A DNA stretch of 7,465 bases from Nitrososphaerales archaeon (lineage in GTDB: Archaea > Thermoproteota > Nitrososphaeria > Nitrososphaerales > Gagatemarchaeaceae): the NCBI GenBank assembly GCA_030044375.1, contig JASHVX010000011.1, positions 1-7,465 of the forward strand. Direction: 5' to 3'. Shown one piece after another: positions 1 to 6,435 of this stretch (positions are counted from its first letter, which is position 1; each line of letters opens with the position of its first letter). The position numbers and the translations under genes are program-made. Under the pieces are notes generated by a model. That model made no database searches, had not been told where the DNA came from, and worked only from the letters and a program-made list of their open reading frames with translations.

Positions 1-696
1 GGGTACGTCGTGGGAGTCGCCACCGACTCGGGGGCGCGCAGACAAGGTGTCGCCTCGAAGGTGATGGAGGCGGTCCAGAGCGCCGCGAGGGCCAAGGGCA
101 GGCGATGGCTCGCCCTCGACGTGGAGTCTGACAACGCCGCCGCCATCCGGGTCTACAAGAGGTTGGGCTACGAGGAGACGGCTGAGGTCGGCTGGTATGC
201 GGGCCTGCCCGAAGCGCCTGACGGCCCCGAGGAGGGGGTCAGGGAGGCGGCGAAAGAGGAGCTCAAGGACCTGGCGGCCTGGGTGAACCGCACTCTGCCG
301 CGAGAGGTCAGCCGGGCCCTGCCAGCTGACAGCCGAAGGCTGTCGCACTTCGAGACTGTGACAAGGTGGCCGGGGTCGCCGGTAAGGACATGGACGCTCG
401 GCTCGCCGGGCAGTCCGTCGGCAGTGGTCAGAGGGTCCTACGTGCCGTCGGCGGGCACCGCATATGTGATACCGGTCGCGTGGGAGGAGCAGATGAGGGC
501 GGACTCCGCGACTGCGCTGGTAAGAAGGGCGACGGGCTGGGCGAGCTCGCTCGGCGCCGAACACGTGGTCTTCTCGGTCGCAGACCCGCCGGGGGAGTGG
601 CTCCCTGCTCTGACTTCGCACCGCTTCAGCAGGGTGGTCTCCTCCAGGTTGATGACCAGGCCCACCGACCTTGCCCTCGCGCCCGGAGCACCCTGA
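1..696 (+). CDS. GNAT-family N-acetyltransferase, 5'-truncated, with degenerate second GNAT-like half
   Basis: The frame is open from base 1, so the true start lies outside the window; the GTG at position 10 falls inside the acetyl-CoA-binding strand and is not a start. The visible part begins GYVVGVATDSGARRQGVASK, which is GNAT motif A: a beta strand, then the R-R-Q-G-V-A pyrophosphate loop and the following helix. LDVESDN...AIRVYKRLGYEE is motif B. These enzymes move an acetyl group from acetyl-CoA to an amine on a small molecule or protein; the substrate cannot be read from sequence. After about residue 85 there are some 145 more residues. Their end (LVRRATGWASSLGAEHVVFSV... then HRFSRVVSSRLMTRP) follows the helix-strand-strand pattern of a GNAT C-terminal half but lacks a clear R/Q-x-x-G-x-G/A loop, so it is probably a degenerate second domain of a tandem GNAT. 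The gene converges on the CBS gene with a 10-bp gap. Confidence 0.85.
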   Translation, partial: GYVVGVATDSGARRQGVASKVMEAVQSAARAKGRRWLALDVESDNAAAIRVYKRLGYEETAEVGWYAGLPEAPDGPEEGVREAAKEELKDLAAWVNRTLPREVSRALPADSRRLSHFETVTRWPGSPVRTWTLGSPGSPSAVVRGSYVPSAGTAYVIPVAWEEQMRADSATALVRRATGWASSLGAEHVVFSVADPPGEWLPALTSHRFSRVVSSRLMTRPTDLALAPGAP

Positions 697-710
697 GGAG
701 GCCGCCTCAG
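693..710. terminator. Inverted repeat across two convergent stop codons
   Basis: CTGAGG (693-698), six-base loop AGGCCG, then CCTCAG (705-710) form a perfect 6-bp stem. It contains the TGA stop of the GNAT gene and, on the other strand, the TGA stop of the CBS gene. The position between convergent genes suits a bidirectional transcription end. However, archaeal termination usually depends on U-tracts, and none follows on either side, so a terminator role is only a guess. Confidence 0.3.
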
Positions 711-1567
711 AACGGTATCTTGCCGGCCAAGAACGGCTTGACGACGAGGTCCCAGGGCGTGGCGATCAGGTCCCCGTCCACGATCAGGGTCGACGACTGC
801 TGCTCCCGGACGAGAGTCCAGGCCTTCGCGACGTCAGTCTCTCCGTCGACTGGGATGGCCGGCCTGAAGACCTGTTGGGGGAGCTTCCCTACCGGCTGAG
901 AGAGGATCTTCGCGCCGTTGTCCCTCGTCGACTCGAGCCCGTTCAAGGAGAAGAGGACCCTGAGGATCTCACGCTCTGTGCAGTAGGTGTGCTTCCTGCC
1001 CGTCTTGACGACTATCCGCCTGACCCTGTTCGTCATCATCGACTTGAAGACGTCGAGTATGGTCTGGCCGTTCGTGGCCAGGATGAGGGGCGAGGCCACC
1101 TCCTTCAGAGTCATCCCTACCTTGCCCGACCTCCCTTCGACCGCCTGCAGCATCGTCTCCAAGGAGGGCAGGCCGATGGCCCTACCCTCGGCGTCGGTGA
1201 GAAGGAGGTTGCCGAACCTCGTAGCGACGATCTCGCTCAGGGCCTTCCGGAACGGGTCAGATATCTTGAGCACGGGGAGAGGAGAGCCAGGAGCGATCTC
1301 CTTGATGTTCGTCACGGGCTCGAAGAGCTTCAGGTAGAGCCTCTGCGGGGGCTCGCTGAGAAGGAAGTTCACTATCTGGTATCCGTAGATGGCGTGCTTC
1401 ACCTCGCCCTCCTCGATCAGGATGCCGCAGTTGACGTCCCTGAAGGACAGGAGGGCTCCTGTCATCAGCACGGTGTGGTCCCTGCCTATGAACACCGGAG
1501 AGGGGATCGAGACGCTCGACAGATACTCCTCGCAGGAAGGCTCGCCCTTCTGAGACAGAGCTGACAA
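707..1567 (-). CDS. Quadruple CBS-domain protein
   Basis: A 286-residue protein that appears to consist only of CBS-type modules: about residues 18-72, 84-142, 150-207 and 218-280. Each shows the beta-alpha-beta-beta-alpha pattern, for example RVRRIVVKTGRKHTYCTERE followed by ILRVLFS in the third. CBS pairs (Bateman modules) bind adenine nucleotides, S-adenosylmethionine or related ligands and usually sense energy state. No catalytic, channel or DNA-binding domain is attached, so it would act on a partner or as a free sensor; stand-alone multi-CBS proteins are common in archaea. The first and fourth modules are the least typical. The start is uncertain: TTG at 1567 is the only usual start codon before the first module, an in-frame stop lies at 1634-1636, and the first ATG (residue 35) falls inside module one. 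A GGAGG lies 14 nt before the TTG, farther than usual. It is probably cytosolic, with no membrane segment or signal peptide. Confidence 0.85.
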   Translation of the reverse strand: MSALSQKGEPSCEEYLSSVSIPSPVFIGRDHTVLMTGALLSFRDVNCGILIEEGEVKHAIYGYQIVNFLLSEPPQRLYLKLFEPVTNIKEIAPGSPLPVLKISDPFRKALSEIVATRFGNLLLTDAEGRAIGLPSLETMLQAVEGRSGKVGMTLKEVASPLILATNGQTILDVFKSMMTNRVRRIVVKTGRKHTYCTEREILRVLFSLNGLESTRDNGAKILSQPVGKLPQQVFRPAIPVDGETDVAKAWTLVREQQSSTLIVDGDLIATPWDLVVKPFLAGKIPF

Positions 1568-1715
1568 CCGGGATTCAGGAGCCTCCGGGTCCGGTCTGGG
1601 AGACAGTGAGTCCCATCCGCTTGCCGGAGAAGGTCATCGGTCCTCTCGCACCGCAGGGGTCGGGGCCCGAGCGGACGGCCGACTGCGCTCGCACGATTGG
1701 CGGGCGCGCGTCACT

Positions 1716-1724
1716 AAGATATAA
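1716..1724 (+). promoter_or_regulatory. TATA-like box before the phosphodiesterase-flippase operon
   Basis: AGATATAAC is an isolated AT-rich stretch in strongly GC-rich DNA. With the usual archaeal spacing of about 26 bp from box centre, transcription to the right would begin near 1746. That gives a leader of about 240 nt before the phosphodiesterase. The box is nearly symmetrical, so it could also drive the CBS gene leftwards, giving a leader of about 125 nt; no better box is seen closer to that gene. Confidence 0.45.
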
Positions 1725-1739
1725 CCTCCGCGGCGCGGA

Positions 1740-1986
1740 CCCGAGTCACCGAAGGGAGGTCTGAGTGGACCCTTAGGGGCCAGAGCTTGGACTTGTGGAT
1801 TAGATGGGAACCGCCACGCGGGAGGCTGGTGCTTGGCCTTCTGGGGGCTCAGGTCACGTCCCTGAGAGACTCTCCGCGAGCGGAAAGGCGCCGCGCAGGG
1901 CGGTCGGCGCCGGCGGAGGCCCCTGTCGCAAGGGTAAAATCCGAGGCATTTCGGGCCAACTACATCGCGAGAGAAGTGGCCTGTAA
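1740..1986 (+). other. Structured leader or candidate ncRNA region upstream of the phosphodiesterase
   Basis: This is most of a roughly 420-bp stretch without a convincing gene. It has a GGAGGT Shine-Dalgarno (1755-1760), four bases, then a minimal ORF GTG-GAC-CCT-TAG (1765-1776). AAGGG/CCCTT (1752-1756/1770-1774) could enclose that Shine-Dalgarno. Further hairpins are CTCAGG/CCTGAG (1848-1853/1861-1866, 7-nt loop), GGCGCC/GGCGCC (1887-1892/1906-1911) and CCCT/AGGG (1921-1924/1931-1934). I recognise no known RNA: the RNase P core motifs, the SRP GGAAGGGAGCAGC motif and the tRNA T-loop are absent. A 67-codon frame (TTG 1787 to TGA 1990) crosses it, but it is arginine- and alanine-rich, lacks a well-placed Shine-Dalgarno and resembles nothing I know. 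The stretch 1568-1711 shows nothing else I can name. Confidence 0.3.
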
Positions 1987-3486
1987 CTGAACAAACTTGT
2001 CATCATCGGAGTCGATGGCGCCGACTTCGAGCAGACGCAGACGTACATGGACGAAGGAGACATGCCGGCGCTCTCCGCTCTCAGGGAAGGCTCGTACTTC
2101 TCGCGCCTCGAATCGGTGGTCCCGCCTCACACCGCGCCCGGATGGACCTCCATCACCACAGGCGTCAACCCTGGAGAGCACGGCGTATTCTACTTCTACG
2201 ACTTCGCCGACTCGCCTAGGATAGCGAACGCCACAGACGTCTGCGCCCCAAGGATCTGGGACTACATCGAGCCGCTGGGCGGGAGGTCGGTGGTTGTCAA
2301 CGTCCCGGTGACCTACCCGGCCCGCGAGGTCTCTGGTGTGATGGTCGCCGGGATACCTCCATGGTTCGTAGACGAGCGGTCCGCGTATCCGACCCAGCTC
2401 TACGAGAGGCTGAGGCAGTCAGGGTACGAGATCGACGCCCCCATGGGCAGGAGCCTCGAAGGACGGCCAGACGCGTTGGTGCGCCGCCTGATACGGACCG
2501 AAGAGAAGAGAGTGAACCTGTTCCTCGACCTGCTGAAGGAATACGAGTGGTCGTTCGGAATGGTGGTCATCACAGCGCTAGACAGGATGCAGCACAAGCT
2601 GCTCGGGAAGGGTCCGAGGGCCGACGAGGCCGTCAGACGGGGCTACCACGAGGCCGACAGGCTGGTCGGCAGGATCCTCAGCTCCCTGCCTGAAGACGTC
2701 AGCTTCCTCGTCGTCTCTGACCATGGGTTCAACGCCCGCCCCGTGGCGTTCTATCCCAACACCTGGCTCAGCCAGCAGGGCCTCCTGAGAGTCGCCTCGC
2801 CGGGCAGGACCCACCTTTCGCGGGTGGCACACGACCTCCTCGACGGCCGCTTCTCATGGCTGCCGACGAGACTCACCAAGAGGTACCAGGGAGCGAAGAC
2901 TTCTGTCCGCGTCATCGACTCGATAGACGCCCTTGACTCCCGCGCCTACGTCCCCGGGACCGACGGCATAGTGGTCGTGAAGTCAGAGGAAGACGTCGGC
3001 CCGGTAGCGACCGGCCTCTCGGCTCTGAGAGACCATGACGGACGCGAAGTCTGCAAGGTGTACAGGAAGGACCAGGTCTACTCGGGCGCGAGGCTAGGGT
3101 CGGCCCCCGAGCTCCTGATAGTGCCCCGCGGAGACGTCAACATAAAGACCAGCCCGACGGCCAAGAGGGTGGTCTCGACCTCCGACGGCCATGGCGCCAA
3201 CCACGGGCCGAACGGCGTCTTCTTCGCCTGCGGCGAGAACGTCAAGAAGTCTCAGGAGTCGGACCTGCGCCTCGAGGACGTCGCCCCCATCGCTCTCGCC
3301 CTCATGGGAGTGCTGCCACCGGACTCCATGGACGGCAGGATGGTCCACCGCGTGGTAGCCGAGCCGGAGAGAACGCTGCGGCTGAGCCCGGTCCCCGTCG
3401 CGGTCGCCCGCCGGGCTTCGTATGCCTTCTCCGAGGACGATGAAAAGAGCGTCGCCGACAACCTGAGAAGAATTGGTTACATCTGA
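1987..3486 (+). CDS. Alkaline-phosphatase-superfamily phosphodiesterase / nucleotide pyrophosphatase
   Basis: A 499-residue metal-dependent hydrolase of the type I phosphodiesterase/nucleotide pyrophosphatase branch, which splits phosphoester or pyrophosphate bonds using two metal ions. Numbered from the CTG at 1987, the expected site residues are all present: Asp10 in KLVIIGVDGAD, nucleophile Thr54 in PGWTSITTG, Asp199 and His203 in ALDRMQH, Asp245-His246 in VVSDHGF, and His406 in GANHGPNG. The C-terminal tail (FSEDDEK...NLRRIGYI) is also usual for this branch. The first ATG (2047) would remove the Asp10 strand, so translation must start earlier; TAA at 1984 blocks extension, leaving CTG 1987 as the simplest start. 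There is no signal peptide or membrane segment, so it is likely cytosolic. It overlaps the flippase gene by 14 bp, which suggests work on sugar-nucleotides or lipid-linked sugar phosphates in glycan assembly. The substrate is not known. Confidence 0.88.
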   Translation: MNKLVIIGVDGADFEQTQTYMDEGDMPALSALREGSYFSRLESVVPPHTAPGWTSITTGVNPGEHGVFYFYDFADSPRIANATDVCAPRIWDYIEPLGGRSVVVNVPVTYPAREVSGVMVAGIPPWFVDERSAYPTQLYERLRQSGYEIDAPMGRSLEGRPDALVRRLIRTEEKRVNLFLDLLKEYEWSFGMVVITALDRMQHKLLGKGPRADEAVRRGYHEADRLVGRILSSLPEDVSFLVVSDHGFNARPVAFYPNTWLSQQGLLRVASPGRTHLSRVAHDLLDGRFSWLPTRLTKRYQGAKTSVRVIDSIDALDSRAYVPGTDGIVVVKSEEDVGPVATGLSALRDHDGREVCKVYRKDQVYSGARLGSAPELLIVPRGDVNIKTSPTAKRVVSTSDGHGANHGPNGVFFACGENVKKSQESDLRLEDVAPIALALMGVLPPDSMDGRMVHRVVAEPERTLRLSPVPVAVARRASYAFSEDDEKSVADNLRRIGYI

Positions 3487-5110
3487 CCACATCGACGACC
3501 AAGAGACGCCGACGGCTCGGCAGGCAGGCTCGGGTCAGCAAGAGGGGACCGAGGGGGCGCCCGCCGAGAGCGGAAGCACCTCCGGCTCTCAGCGCGCGGT
3601 CCACATAGCCTCCGGAATAAGATTCCTGACCATTCAGAACCTGGTGACGAGCTCCCTCGGCTTCGTCTTCCTGACCTCGCTGCTCAGGCTCCTCTCGCCG
3701 ACCGACTACGGCCTGTACTCCTCGGCGCTGCTGGTCACGGGCATCGCATCCTCCATCGCCTTCTTCGGTCTGCAGTCGGCGGCGACGAGGTTCGTCGCGT
3801 ACATGTCGCAGGACGAGGCGGGGTCGAGGACCGTCTCGAGGTCTATCGTGGTCCTCTCCCTCGTCTTCGCGTCGAGCTCTACGATAGTGTTCGTGCTGCT
3901 TGCGCCCACGTTCTCTCTCTACTTCACCAAGAGCACGTCCTCAGCCTGGATCTTTGCCGCGTCGGGAGCCTGGCTCTTTTCGAGCACGATCGCCGGGATG
4001 CTGGTCGGGCTCGTCCAAGGGATGAGAAGGTACGAGTCGCTAGCCAAGATCCTGATAGTCTCCAACCTGGCGATGGTGTGCCTCACCACCCTCGGGCTGG
4101 TCCTGTTCGACAGCGTGATCATACCCATAGCTGCCTGGATCTTCTACGGAGTCGTCGTCAGCGCTTGGGCAGCGAGCATAACCCGCAAGGGGCCTCTGCT
4201 CCCGCGGTCGGGACCAGCTGAGAAGGGGACCTTTGAGAAGGTCCTGAGGTACTCGATCCCCCTGGGCGTCGCCGGGGTCCTCGCCTCGGTGACCGCCGCG
4301 GGCGACCCACTCGTCGTGGGCGGCTTCATGACCGGCGCACAGCTCGGAGAGTACTACGCGGCGATAGCCATCTCGGGCGGCCTGGGGGTCATCCTCTTTA
4401 CGCCCCTCAACACCGCCTTCTTCCCGGAGACGTCCGTCGAAGCCAAGGACCCCGCGAAGCTCAGCAAGGGCGTCAGGCTCGCGGTCAGGTACACTGTCCT
4501 CGCCCTCGTCCCGGTGTCGTTCTCTCTCGCGGCCCTGTCGAGACAGACTCTCAACCTCTTCTCTGGCGGCGCCTCGAACTACCTCGCAGGGAACCTCCCC
4601 CTCCAGCTGATGTCCGTCTTCTTCCTCTTCGTGGCTATGCAGGGGATCCTCACCTCGCTGCTCCTTTCGATAGGGAAGACGGTCGAGGTCATGATAATAG
4701 GGATCATAACGGCTGTCGTCGACATCGGCCTCGCCCTGCTGCTGGTGCCGAGCTTCGGGCTCATCGGAGCTACGACCACCAGGGTGCTCGCCGACGTCGT
4801 CGGATTCCTGGCGGCCCTGTACTACACCCGAGAGTACATCCCGGGAACGGGAGACGTCGGCTTCCAGGCGAAGGTGTTCGTCTCCTCGGCGGCCGCGTTC
4901 GCCGTGATGTACGCGCTGTCGACGTTTCTCTCGGACAGCACGCTCACACTGGTGCCGTACACTCTGGTTGGGATAGGCGTCATGCTCGTCTGCGCGCGTG
5001 GGCTCAACATGCTGACGGCCGAGGACAAACGGTACCTGGGAAACCTGGTGCCGCGTCCGATGGTGAAGGTTCTCGGCAGAATCATCGGCGACCCCTTGCA
5101 GGGAGACTGA
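3473..5110 (+). CDS. Wzx/MATE-type oligosaccharide flippase (MOP superfamily)
   Basis: A 545-residue integral membrane protein with about 12-14 hydrophobic helices from residue 48 to about 510. It matches polysaccharide-biosynthesis transporters of the MOP superfamily, which flip lipid-linked glycans from the cytosolic to the outer face of the membrane. Typical marks are the first helix followed by LRLLSPTDYGLYSSALL, the short loop with GMRRYESLAKI, a long central cytosolic loop (RSGPAEKGTFEKVLRYSIPLG) starting the second half, and a late helix with VPSFGLIGATTTRVLADVVG. The TTG start at 3473 overlaps the phosphodiesterase gene by 14 bp, so translation is probably coupled. No better start exists, as the next GTG in frame falls within helix one. 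Residues 1-42 are hydrophilic, rich in Gly, Ser, Gln, Glu and Thr, and likely a disordered cytosolic tail. The carried lipid-linked sugar is unknown; an archaeal S-layer or N-glycan precursor is plausible. Confidence 0.88.
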   Translation: MVTSDHIDDQETPTARQAGSGQQEGTEGAPAESGSTSGSQRAVHIASGIRFLTIQNLVTSSLGFVFLTSLLRLLSPTDYGLYSSALLVTGIASSIAFFGLQSAATRFVAYMSQDEAGSRTVSRSIVVLSLVFASSSTIVFVLLAPTFSLYFTKSTSSAWIFAASGAWLFSSTIAGMLVGLVQGMRRYESLAKILIVSNLAMVCLTTLGLVLFDSVIIPIAAWIFYGVVVSAWAASITRKGPLLPRSGPAEKGTFEKVLRYSIPLGVAGVLASVTAAGDPLVVGGFMTGAQLGEYYAAIAISGGLGVILFTPLNTAFFPETSVEAKDPAKLSKGVRLAVRYTVLALVPVSFSLAALSRQTLNLFSGGASNYLAGNLPLQLMSVFFLFVAMQGILTSLLLSIGKTVEVMIIGIITAVVDIGLALLLVPSFGLIGATTTRVLADVVGFLAALYYTREYIPGTGDVGFQAKVFVSSAAAFAVMYALSTFLSDSTLTLVPYTLVGIGVMLVCARGLNMLTAEDKRYLGNLVPRPMVKVLGRIIGDPLQGD

Positions 5111-5133
5111 GGCCAGGTGGCGCCGACGGCCCG

Positions 5134-5151
5134 CCGCGGTGATGCCCGCGG
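5134..5151. terminator. GC hairpin between convergent flippase and ahcY genes
   Basis: CCGCGG (5134-5139), six-base loop, CCGCGG (5146-5151) give a perfect 6-bp stem in the 44-bp gap between two convergent genes. It could mark the 3' ends of both transcripts. No T-tract follows on either strand, so it is not a standard intrinsic terminator. Confidence 0.3.
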
Positions 5152-5154
5152 GAC

Positions 5155-6405
5155 CTAGGTGCCCTGCTTCCAGTCCGCGATGTACCTGGTCTGTTCCTCG
5201 CTCAGCTTGTCTATCGCAATGCCCATGCTGTCAAGCTTCAGCCTTGCCACTTCGGCGTCCTGTTCCTTGGAGGTCTCGTGGACGCCCGGCTTCATCGACC
5301 TGCCTTCCTTCGAGAGCCTCGCCAGCGACAGGAGCTGGTTGGCAAAGCTCATGTCCATGACCTCGCTCGGGTGCCCCTCCGCCGCGGCGAGGTTGACCAG
5401 CTTCCCCTCTGCCAGTATGAATATCCGGTTGCCGTTCTTCAAGACGTACTCTTCGTTGTTGTCTCTGATCTGCCTGTGCTTCTTGGCTATCCGTTCCGCC
5501 GCCTTGACGTCGACCTCCACGTTGAAGTGGCCGGCGTTCGAGACGATCGCACCGTCCTTCATGCTCTCGAGGTGCTTGGCCGTTATTATGTCCTTGACGC
5601 TCGTGGCGGTCACGAAGATGTCTCCGAGCTTGGCCGCCTCGTCCATGGGGAGGACGGTGTACCCTTCCATCCTGGCGCGGAGCGCGTTAACCGGGTTGAC
5701 CTCGGTGACGATGACGTTCGCGCCGAGCCCCCTCGACCTGAGCGTGATGCCCCTGCCGACGTGACCGTAGCCGGCGACCACGACGTTCTTCCCGGCGAAG
5801 AGGACGTTCGTCGCCCTGATTATGCCGTCTATGGCGCTCTGGCCCGTGCCGTAGACGTTGTCGAAGTCTGACTTCGTCTCTGCGTCGTTCACTGCGATTA
5901 CAGGATACTTGAGCTTGCCTTCGGCCGCCATGGCCCTGATCCTGTGCACGCCGATGGTCGTCTCCTCCGTCCCCCCGATCACGCCCGGGAGGTATTGCTG
6001 AAGCTTGCCGTGGATCGTGAATATGAGGTCGGCCCCGTCATCTAGCGTCAGGTTCGGCCCGATCCTGAGCGTCTGCTCTATGCACCAGTAGTAGTCCTTG
6101 GGAGAGAGCCCGCGCCACGCGTAGATGTCTATCCCGCTCGCGTCCAACGCGGCGGCGACGTCGTCCTGCGTCGAGAGGGGGTTGCAGCCAGACCAGGCGA
6201 CCTCGGCTCCGCACGCCCTTATCGTCTCGACGAGCACCGCAGTCTCCTTGGTCACGTGGAGGCATCCGGAGACGCGGAGGCCCTGCAGCGTCTTCTTCTT
6301 CGAGTGGGTCTCCTTCAGTTTCATGAGGACGGGCATCCGCGACTCTGCCCACTCTATCTTCTTCCTGCCGTCGGCCGCCAGAGAAGCGTCCTTGATCTTG
6401 CCCAT
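5155..6405 (-). CDS. ahcY: S-adenosyl-L-homocysteine hydrolase (adenosylhomocysteinase)
   Basis: This NAD-dependent cytosolic enzyme reversibly splits S-adenosylhomocysteine, the product and inhibitor of SAM-dependent methylation, into adenosine and homocysteine. Numbered from ATG 6405 (416 residues), it has the substrate residues His50/Thr52 (HVTKETA), Asp123 (LDDGADL), Glu147/148 (GGTEETTIG), Lys178 and Asp182 (DAETKSDFDNVYG), the NAD-binding loop GYGHVGRG (212-219), His293 (NAGHFNVEVD) and His345 (GHPSEVMDMSFANQ). The chain ends SEEQTRYIADWKQGT without the Lys...Tyr tail that bacterial and eukaryotic enzymes use to close the neighbouring subunit's NAD site; this is usual for archaeal and Thermotoga enzymes. 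A GTG at 6426 would add seven residues, but a TATA box centred at 6439 puts the transcript start near 6413, so ATG 6405 with a very short leader is preferred. It appears to have its own promoter. Confidence 0.97.
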   Translation of the reverse strand: MGKIKDASLAADGRKKIEWAESRMPVLMKLKETHSKKKTLQGLRVSGCLHVTKETAVLVETIRACGAEVAWSGCNPLSTQDDVAAALDASGIDIYAWRGLSPKDYYWCIEQTLRIGPNLTLDDGADLIFTIHGKLQQYLPGVIGGTEETTIGVHRIRAMAAEGKLKYPVIAVNDAETKSDFDNVYGTGQSAIDGIIRATNVLFAGKNVVVAGYGHVGRGITLRSRGLGANVIVTEVNPVNALRARMEGYTVLPMDEAAKLGDIFVTATSVKDIITAKHLESMKDGAIVSNAGHFNVEVDVKAAERIAKKHRQIRDNNEEYVLKNGNRIFILAEGKLVNLAAAEGHPSEVMDMSFANQLLSLARLSKEGRSMKPGVHETSKEQDAEVARLKLDSMGIAIDKLSEEQTRYIADWKQGT

Positions 6406-6435
6406 GGAACGCTGAAAGTGCGCCACCCGCAGGGG

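Noticed and set aside
10..12. GTG at position 10 as the start of the GNAT gene
   Set aside because: The frame is open to base 1, and this codon lies within the acetyl-CoA-binding strand, so starting here would remove most of the catalytic domain.
671..1564. A 297-codon open frame on the + strand opposite the CBS gene
   Set aside because: Its product is rich in Arg, Asp, Leu and Pro with no recognisable fold, whereas the minus strand encodes clear CBS modules. Long antisense frames are expected in GC-rich genes.
1740..1986. RNase P RNA, SRP RNA or a tRNA in the long intergenic region
   Set aside because: The conserved RNase P core motifs, the SRP GGAAGGGAGCAGC motif and a tRNA T-loop could not be found. 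Short look-alikes such as AAGGGTAAAAT lack the surrounding conserved bases.
2361..2693. A 110-codon frame inside the phosphodiesterase gene
   Set aside because: Its composition is arginine-rich and it is a shifted reading of a well-supported enzyme.
5278..5871. A 197-codon open frame on the + strand, with a second one at 5159-5764, opposite ahcY
   Set aside because: Both are antisense to unambiguous AhcY coding sequence and resemble no protein family.
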